A stretch of DNA of 19,538 bases from Propionibacteriaceae bacterium (GTDB lineage: Bacteria > Actinomycetota > Actinomycetes > Propionibacteriales > Propionibacteriaceae): NCBI GenBank assembly GCA_003153855.1, contig PMBM01000194.1, positions 11,439 through 30,976 on the forward strand, read 5' to 3'. Both the position numbers and the translations under genes were made by a program. The notes below the pieces were generated by a model. It was not told where the DNA came from and searched no databases. It worked only from the letters and a program-made list of their open reading frames with translations. Shown piece after piece: positions 15,226 to 19,538 of the stretch (its first letter is position 1; the number at the start of each line of letters is the position of its first letter).

Positions 15226-16252
15226 AGCGCGAGTACAGGGAACGCGCCAGGGCCATGTCGTCCGTGCCCTTGATGATCGCTCGTCCATCGGCGAAGACGG
15301 TCAGCTCGTGGCCGCCTGCCTCAAGGCGAAGCATGAAGGGGGTCGTCGACACCACGCCGACGCCGTCGAGGCGGCGAGCAAGGTCGCCGAGATCGAGCGT
15401 TCTCGCGCGACCCGGGCTGACTTGCACGGCATTCCGCCCGCACAAGGTCGTCGTGCTGCTCGTCGCGGTCGACTCGAGGAAGTCAAACCGCCGCTGCCCG
15501 CAGCAGGGACAATCAGGTGATGGTGTCAGAGGTTCACCCTGCTGGAAGTCGTTGGACCACACGTCGAGGTACAGCATCGTGCGATTCAGGTGATCACGGT
15601 CGCCGACAAGCAGCTTGATCGCCTCGGTCCACTGGATGGATGACACGATCGCGACCGCGGACGCCAGCACTCCGACCGTGGCACACGTCGCGGTCGTCCC
15701 TGACGCTGGAGGCGTGGGTGAAAGACACCTCAGGCACGCCGTATCACCGGGAATGACAGTCAACGACATGCCCGTCGAGCCGACGGCACCCCCATAGATC
15801 CAGGGGATTCCGAGCTTCACGCACGCATCGTTGAGCAGATAACGCGTCTGGAGATTGTCGGTGGCATCAAGGACAAGGTCCGCAGAGGCGACCAGCTCCT
15901 CAACATTGTCAGGGGTCACATCGGCGACCACTGGCCTCACCTCGACACTGCTGTTGATACGCGCAGCAGCGGCGGCGGCAGCGACCGCCTTCGGGACCCC
16001 GGCCCGGGCGTCGGCTTCTTCAAAGAGAAGCTGGCGCTGGAGATTCGACATCTCGACGATGTCGCGATCCACCACAGTGATGTGGCCCACCCCGGACCGT
16101 ACAAGGAGGTTGACCAGGACGGTTCCGAGCCCACCGCAGCCCACGACCAGGACGCGCCCGGCGCCGATCCGCCGCTGGCCCTCATGGCCGACGCCGACGA
16201 ACCGTGTCTGCCGGGAGTAGCGATCATCTGCCCGTGGATCTTGGGTGGTCAT
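15212..16252 (-). CDS. ThiF/MoeB-family adenylyltransferase with C-terminal extension
   Basis: This E1-like enzyme adenylates the C-terminal Gly-Gly of a MoaD/ThiS carrier. The 346-residue protein has the N-terminal RYSRQTRFVG, nucleotide loop VVGCGGLGTVLVN (residues 37-49), DRDIVEMSNLQRQLLF, and LVLDATDNLQTRYLLND. Zinc ligands are C173/C176 (CLRC) and C248/C251 (CPCC), and C190 in ATCATVGVL is the catalytic-cysteine position. Residues about 265-346 form an extension seen in a subset of MoeB/ThiF proteins; it contains ELTVFADGRAIIKGTDD and ends near SLYSRYVGD. It has no rhodanese cysteine motif. ATG 16252 is the start; the frame stays open far upstream but without family similarity. Its likely partner is the MoaD encoded in the AOR operon. 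Confidence 0.88.
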   Translation of the reverse strand: MTTQDPRADDRYSRQTRFVGVGHEGQRRIGAGRVLVVGCGGLGTVLVNLLVRSGVGHITVVDRDIVEMSNLQRQLLFEEADARAGVPKAVAAAAAAARINSSVEVRPVVADVTPDNVEELVASADLVLDATDNLQTRYLLNDACVKLGIPWIYGGAVGSTGMSLTVIPGDTACLRCLSPTPPASGTTATCATVGVLASAVAIVSSIQWTEAIKLLVGDRDHLNRTMLYLDVWSNDFQQGEPLTPSPDCPCCGQRRFDFLESTATSSTTTLCGRNAVQVSPGRARTLDLGDLARRLDGVGVVSTTPFMLRLEAGGHELTVFADGRAIIKGTDDMALARSLYSRYVGD

Positions 16253-16592
16253 TCGGGGTTCCAACCCCCCAGAACTCTTCGCGTTCCCACGTGCCAACCG
16301 TAGCCTCCGGAGAGCTTTCGCCAGTCGGCGGGAATGGAACGAACTGGTGCTTCGTCCGGCACCCCGCCAGGGCAGCCAAGAGGCGTACGCCAAGCGAGCG
16401 ATGTGGCGCGCCGTGACGATCGCCGCAGGGAGCCCGGTGGTGCGTGTGGCGACCTCGTCCAGAAGAGCCTGCGCAACCCAACTCCCGGCATGCGCGAACT
16501 GGGGGGAGATGATGCCCCGTTCCTGGACGTCCAGTCGCTCACCATCCCCGGGTCGTGGGTTCGAGCCCACGCGCGTCACCCTCTTATGACCT
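16253..16592. other. Stretch without a confident gene between thiF-like gene and truncated AEC gene
   Basis: About 340 bases without a supported gene. A minus-strand frame continuous with the thiF-like gene and a plus-strand frame of 114 codons (16245-16589) are open, but neither shows a ribosome binding site or known motif. The region must contain the promoter of the thiF-desulfurase pair; no clear -35/-10 pair was found. At 16554-16571 lies a tRNA T-arm-like hairpin. Decayed coding sequence is a possibility. Confidence 0.5.
16554..16571 (+). repeat. tRNA T-arm-like hairpin next to a gene truncation
   Basis: CGTGGG-TTCGAG-CCCACG is a perfect 6-bp stem with a loop beginning TTCGAG, close to the tRNA T-arm pattern (GTGGG-TTCGANC-CCCAC) but one base short. 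The preceding GGTCG also fits many tRNA variable loops. No full cloverleaf could be folded from the 80 bases upstream, so this is at most a tRNA 3' remnant or attachment-site scar. It ends 21 bases before the truncated AEC gene. Confidence 0.3.
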
Positions 16593-16805
16593 ATGTTCGC
16601 GTACGCGCTGGCGACCTGGGTCTTCCACCTCGACTCCCACTCGGTGCTCGCCGTCACGTTGCTCGCGTCGCTTCCAGCAGCGACCGTCGTCCACATCATC
16701 GCCACGAGGTACCGCAACGCCGAGCAGCTGGCCTGTGACGCGGTGCTCTGGTCCACGGTCCTCTGCGTTCCCGTCGTGATCGCGGTGTCCGGCCTTCTGC
16801 GGTGA
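16593..16805 (+). pseudogene. C-terminal fragment of an AEC-family transporter
   Basis: The 70-residue reading frame resembles the end of auxin efflux carrier (AEC) family permeases, whose full length is about 300 residues: FAYALATWVFHLD, LAVTLLASLPAATVVHIIATRYRN, and DAVLWSTVLCVPVVIAVSGLL are the last two or three membrane helices. An in-frame TGA lies at 16587-16589, immediately upstream, and nothing resembling the other 230 residues is seen before it. The gene is therefore read as truncated by deletion or recombination rather than as a real small protein. Translation from ATG 16593 is possible but probably not functional as a carrier. Confidence 0.65.
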
Positions 16806-17131
16806 GCACCTGGCTTCGCCGCACCCCGGACGCGTTCCTGGTGGCTGTCCCCGTGCCCTTCAGCTTCGGCTCCGTCCTCGCGATGATCGCCGGTTCGGTT
16901 CTCGCTCGCGTGAACGCCCTGCCCATGCCAACGCTCGGGCACGACGTTCCCGCCACCCTGTTGGACCACAACCTGTGGCTCGCGACCGCGCTTCTCGGCG
17001 TCACGTTCACGTTCCTGGCTTGGCGCCATGACTACTTCAGGCTCTGGCGGCTGGCACGAGCGGCGACCTCGGCGGTACCACCGCCCGTTCACGACGAGGT
17101 CAACGATGGCACTCCCTCGGCCACCTCGTAG
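16802..17131 (+). CDS. Hypothetical small membrane protein after the AEC fragment
   Basis: This 109-residue frame starts with GTG 16802, overlapping the stop of the AEC fragment as GTGA. Two hydrophobic stretches are likely membrane helices (about residues 11-36 and 57-69), with a polar C-terminal tail. I recognise no family. Its coupling suggests it once followed an intact transporter gene in the same operon. With the upstream gene broken it may be poorly expressed. It converges on the GGDEF gene with 57 bases between stops. Confidence 0.6.
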   Translation: MSTWLRRTPDAFLVAVPVPFSFGSVLAMIAGSVLARVNALPMPTLGHDVPATLLDHNLWLATALLGVTFTFLAWRHDYFRLWRLARAATSAVPPPVHDEVNDGTPSATS

Positions 17132-17188
17132 TCAGCAGTGAGTGACAGCGGCTCTCAGGGGCCGATGAAGCATCTTTTCGCGAAGGGC

Positions 17189-18103
17189 TTAGCGGTCGCT
17201 GCTCGCAGGGCCGGGCGCTGACTCGCGGTCGCGGCGACGTCGACGCTTGACCACGTACATGGCCGCGTCGGCGGCTGCGAGGAGGGCGGCCGCGTCGTGC
17301 TCCGGTCCGCCGACCACAGAACCGATGCTGACCCCGCACTCGAACGTGACACCCTCGAGCGTGATCGCTTCGGACATGATGTGCTGGAGTCGCGCGACGG
17401 GAGAATCGGTCTGGTCCGGCGGGCATTCCTGCACCACGACGAACTCGTCACCGCCGATCCGGGCGATGATGTCCGCATCCCGCACAGTGGCACGCAGACG
17501 CCGACCGACCTCGACGAGGACCGCGTCACCGACCGCATGGCCATAGTCGTCGTTGATCGCCTTGAACCCGTCGAGGTCGACGTAGGAGACGACCAGGCAC
17601 GTCTCCGACCGGCTCGTTCGTGCAAGTGCGGCGGTGAGCAGCTCGTCCAGAAGGCGCCGGTTCGCCAGGCCGGTCAACGCGTCGCGCAGCGCCAGTCCCC
17701 GGTACCTCTCCTCGCTGGCCGCCAGGCGGAGCTCGGCCTCGCGACGCTCGGTCACGTCACGACCCACCGCGAGCACGTGGGGGCCGTCAGGGCCGGGGAG
17801 GTAGAAATCCGTCCACTCCGTCCACCGACCTGCTCCGGTGGGGGTCATGTGCTCCGTCAGGACGGGAGTCTCCGGGCCGAGACGGGACAGCTGCTGTACG
17901 AGGCCCTCGCGCTCCGGGGGCGCGAGCAGTGTGTGCAGCGGGAGACCTACGAAATCGTCCGGCTTGCCACGATTGGCCAAGGCCCATGCCCTGTTGCAGT
18001 ACACGATCGACTGGTCGTCGAAGCGGTAACGCACGATCCGCTCCGACAGGACGTCCAGGACCTCGGTGAGCGGCGCCGCGCCCACATCGTCAGAAGCGGT
18101 CAC
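17189..18103 (-). CDS. PAS-GGDEF diguanylate cyclase
   Basis: This 304-residue cytoplasmic protein makes the second messenger c-di-GMP from GTP. A PAS domain covers about residues 15-120 (YRFDDQSIVYCNRAWALANRG, WTDFYLPGPDGPHVLAVGRDVTERR), linked by a short helix to a GGDEF domain (about 130-290) with LALRDALTGLANRR, VSYVDLDGFKAINDDYGH and the intact RIGGDEFVVV active site. An RxxD inhibitory site (RDAD) lies five residues before GGDEF, so product inhibition is likely. The frame is open further upstream, but GTG 18103 with GGAGG five bases ahead is the best start, and the upstream residues are low-quality. No EAL domain or membrane helix. No visible link to the AOR system. Confidence 0.9.
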   Translation of the reverse strand: MTASDDVGAAPLTEVLDVLSERIVRYRFDDQSIVYCNRAWALANRGKPDDFVGLPLHTLLAPPEREGLVQQLSRLGPETPVLTEHMTPTGAGRWTEWTDFYLPGPDGPHVLAVGRDVTERREAELRLAASEERYRGLALRDALTGLANRRLLDELLTAALARTSRSETCLVVSYVDLDGFKAINDDYGHAVGDAVLVEVGRRLRATVRDADIIARIGGDEFVVVQECPPDQTDSPVARLQHIMSEAITLEGVTFECGVSIGSVVGGPEHDAAALLAAADAAMYVVKRRRRRDRESAPGPASSDR

Positions 18104-18107
18104 GGCG

Positions 18108-18113
18108 TCCTCC
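18108..18113 (-). promoter_or_regulatory. Ribosome binding site deciding the GGDEF gene start
   Basis: GGAGGA on the minus strand lies four bases before GTG 18103 and shortens the open frame (which runs to 18364) by 87 codons. Confidence 0.55.
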
Positions 18114-18244
18114 AGTCCGCGGCTCGAGCACGTCGCCGGGCTCGACTCAACATTCCCAGCGTAACGGCACGGCACCCCCTGCCTGCGCCGGATCCGAGGC
18201 TCCCTCTGTGACGCCGGTTTGTGCGGTTCGGCGCCCGGACGGGT

Positions 18245-18276
18245 GGAGCGACGGGAGCCGCTTGGGCAGTCGCTCC
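18245..18276 (-). terminator. Possible terminator after the GpsA-like gene
   Basis: A perfect 8-bp inverted repeat (GGAGCGAC and GTCGCTCC) with a 16-base loop begins 15 bases after the GpsA-like stop on the minus strand. No U-tract follows. Its place between two same-strand genes 187 bases apart suits a terminator that separates them. Confidence 0.4.
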
Positions 18277-18290
18277 GAGGGCGGCAGAGG

Positions 18291-19358
18291 CTACCGGCTC
18301 CGCCGCTCCCCACCGAAGAAGGACGACCACGGCACGTCCAGCGGGGCATCGCGGTACGCCACATCGAACAGGAAGCGGCTCAGCGGGAAGTCCTCCGCCG
18401 CCACCACGCCGCGCGCCGTCAGCTTCTCCAGCGCGGCGCCGATGACGCCGATCGCTGCCACGCCCTCGAGCGTGATCCCCTTCATGTACGTGTCGCGCAC
18501 CTCCGAGAACGGGATCCCGCGGCCGACATAAGTGCCGGCGCGGACGTTGCGTCCACCCATGGACGTGACGTACATGTCGCCGACCCCGCCCAGTCCGTCC
18601 CCGGTCGTCGGGTCGCCGCCCAGAAGCCGGATGTACTGGTGGATCTCGCGGGAGCCCTGCGCGAACAGGGCCGCGGAGTAGTTGAACATCACGTACGGGC
18701 TCGCCGGCTCCCCCGCATCGTGGAGGATCCCTTCGGCGAACCCGGCAGCGAACGCGAACACGTTCTTGGTCGCCGCACCGACCTCATGACCGACGAGGTC
18801 GGTGGACGTCCAGACGTGGTAGTAGTCAGTCCGGTACATGTCCGCCAGGAGCTCTATCGAGTCGCGGTCCTCGCCGTTGAACACCACGCAGGATGGCCGG
18901 CGGATCGCCAGCTCGCCCGCGATGCACGGTCCCACGATCGCGGACCAGGTGACCTGGTCCGCGAGGTCACCGACCGCTCGCTGCAGGACGTGCGGGAGGA
19001 TCCGCAGGGTGCCGTCCGGCTCGGCGTGCAAGCCCTTCGTGATCACCAGGACCTTCTGCCCGGGTTGTAGGTGCCGGGCGAGCTGCTCACCGACCCAGCC
19101 GATCCCGAACGAGTTCACCCCGACCATCACCACGTCCGCGCCCTCGAACCCTTCGTCGATGTCGACGAAGCGGTGGGCCACGACGCCAGGGTCCAACGCC
19201 ACGCCCAGCACCGGATGGATGCCGGTGGTCCTGATCGAGTCGATGATGTGGTCGTCCAGATGGGTGCCGATCAGGTGGACCTCGTGGCCGTTGTCCCGAG
19301 CCGGGTTGGTCAGCGCCGAGGCCATCACCCCCGCGCCGAGTACGGCGATTGTGCTCAT
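18291..19358 (-). CDS. GpsA-like NAD(P)-dependent glycerol-3-phosphate dehydrogenase family protein
   Basis: This 355-residue protein is built like glycerol-3-phosphate dehydrogenase: a Rossmann fold with the GAGVMASAL nucleotide loop at residues 8-16, VMVGVNSFG and VLVITKGL (the family TKG element), then the all-helical domain with the catalytic lysine in GAATKNVFAFAAG. The usual GPSFAxE segment reads GPCIAGELAIRRP, and the N-terminal loop differs from housekeeping GpsA (VMASALTNPARDNGHEV), so the substrate may be another polyol phosphate. ATG 19358 has AGAGGA about seven bases upstream, inside the 12-bp palindrome CCTCTCGAGAGG. No partner genes are seen before the window ends. Confidence 0.8.
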   Translation of the reverse strand: MSTIAVLGAGVMASALTNPARDNGHEVHLIGTHLDDHIIDSIRTTGIHPVLGVALDPGVVAHRFVDIDEGFEGADVVMVGVNSFGIGWVGEQLARHLQPGQKVLVITKGLHAEPDGTLRILPHVLQRAVGDLADQVTWSAIVGPCIAGELAIRRPSCVVFNGEDRDSIELLADMYRTDYYHVWTSTDLVGHEVGAATKNVFAFAAGFAEGILHDAGEPASPYVMFNYSAALFAQGSREIHQYIRLLGGDPTTGDGLGGVGDMYVTSMGGRNVRAGTYVGRGIPFSEVRDTYMKGITLEGVAAIGVIGAALEKLTARGVVAAEDFPLSRFLFDVAYRDAPLDVPWSSFFGGERRSR

Positions 19359-19365
19359 CAGCTGT

Positions 19366-19377
19366 CCTCTCGAGAGG
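19366..19377. repeat. 12-bp palindrome over the RBS of the GpsA-like gene
   Basis: CCTCTCGAGAGG is a perfect palindrome eight bases before the start codon and contains the ribosome binding site. It could be an operator or chance; there is no second copy in the window that I can see. Confidence 0.3.
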
Positions 19378-19538
19378 TGTGCGTCAGCTCAGGGGGCTGC
19401 GGTCCCCTCCGTCGGGTCGGCCTCGATGTACGAGCTCGCCGCAGACAGCAGGTCACCTCGTCCGAAAAACTAGCAGCCTCGAGGTCGTGGCTCCGTCACG
19501 GGCAGCCGGGAGGCTGGGATCACACCGGCAGTGGATCC

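Noticed and set aside
16269..16288. LexA-like GAAC...GTTC repeat upstream of the thiF-like gene
   Set aside because: The spacer is seven bases rather than the four of actinobacterial SOS boxes, and the context gives no support.
16481..16580. A complete tRNA gene around the T-arm-like hairpin
   Set aside because: No matching acceptor, D-arm or 7-base anticodon loop could be arranged; the T-arm is one base short. Only a remnant is considered.
16253..17092. Minus-strand frame extending the ThiF-like protein by about 280 codons upstream
   Set aside because: The frame is open, but the family N-terminus (RYSRQTR) begins just after ATG 16252, the extension has no family similarity, and half of it is antisense to the AEC fragment and the following membrane-protein gene. 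High GC content commonly keeps such frames open.
1..19538. CRISPR arrays, insertion sequences, phage or toxin-antitoxin genes
   Set aside because: No regularly spaced repeats, transposase or integrase motifs were seen on either strand.

Overview
The window is high-GC DNA with actinobacterial features: GTG starts, start/stop overlaps inside operons, GGAG/AAGGGG ribosome binding sites and an actinobacterial type of IspH. I infer a member of the Actinomycetota and cannot name a genus from this sequence alone. Most of the 19.5 kb is one functional theme: a tungsten- or molybdenum-pterin aldehyde:ferredoxin oxidoreductase (AOR) encoded in line with a membrane-bound, complex I-like group 4 [NiFe] hydrogenase.

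Layout. Positions 133-1086 (+) encode IspH, which converges on the end of a long minus-strand operon (10381 down to 1121). In transcription order this operon encodes a polyferredoxin with four [4Fe-4S] motifs, the AOR catalytic subunit, a MoaD-like sulfur carrier ending in Gly-Gly, a 1041-residue fusion of two antiporter-like modules (NuoL-like plus NuoM/N-like), a NuoB-like small subunit, a NuoH-like membrane subunit, a NuoI-like ferredoxin subunit, a NuoC-like subunit and a NuoD-like large subunit that keeps all four Ni-binding cysteines. Gaps are short or negative throughout, except for an 82-base hairpin-rich spacer between AOR and MoaD.

A 489-base divergent intergenic region, with two similar 14-bp dyads 33 bp apart, separates this operon from plus-strand genes for MoeA (10871-12091), a small membrane protein translationally coupled to it (12088-12471), and a GAF/winged-helix regulator of the type often found beside aldehyde-oxidation genes (12534-14051). 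Converging on these are a minus-strand ThiF/MoeB-like adenylyltransferase and a class-V cysteine desulfurase (16252-14062), which together with MoaD could form a dedicated sulfur-relay set for the pterin dithiolene.

Proposed working of the system (inference): aldehyde is oxidised to acid at the W/Mo-bispterin AOR; electrons pass through the polyferredoxin and the NuoI/NuoB-like Fe-S chain to the NiFe site, where protons are reduced to H2; the membrane arm uses the energy to pump ions. MoeA, MoaD, ThiF and the desulfurase would supply the cofactor, and the GAF protein would sense the substrate. No NAD-binding subunit, formate dehydrogenase or CO dehydrogenase is present, so AOR is the only visible electron source.

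The right-hand part (16253-19538) looks unrelated to this theme. It holds a non-coding stretch with a tRNA T-arm-like hairpin directly before a truncated AEC-family transporter gene (a possible rearrangement or island edge), a small membrane protein, a PAS-GGDEF diguanylate cyclase and a GpsA-like dehydrogenase.
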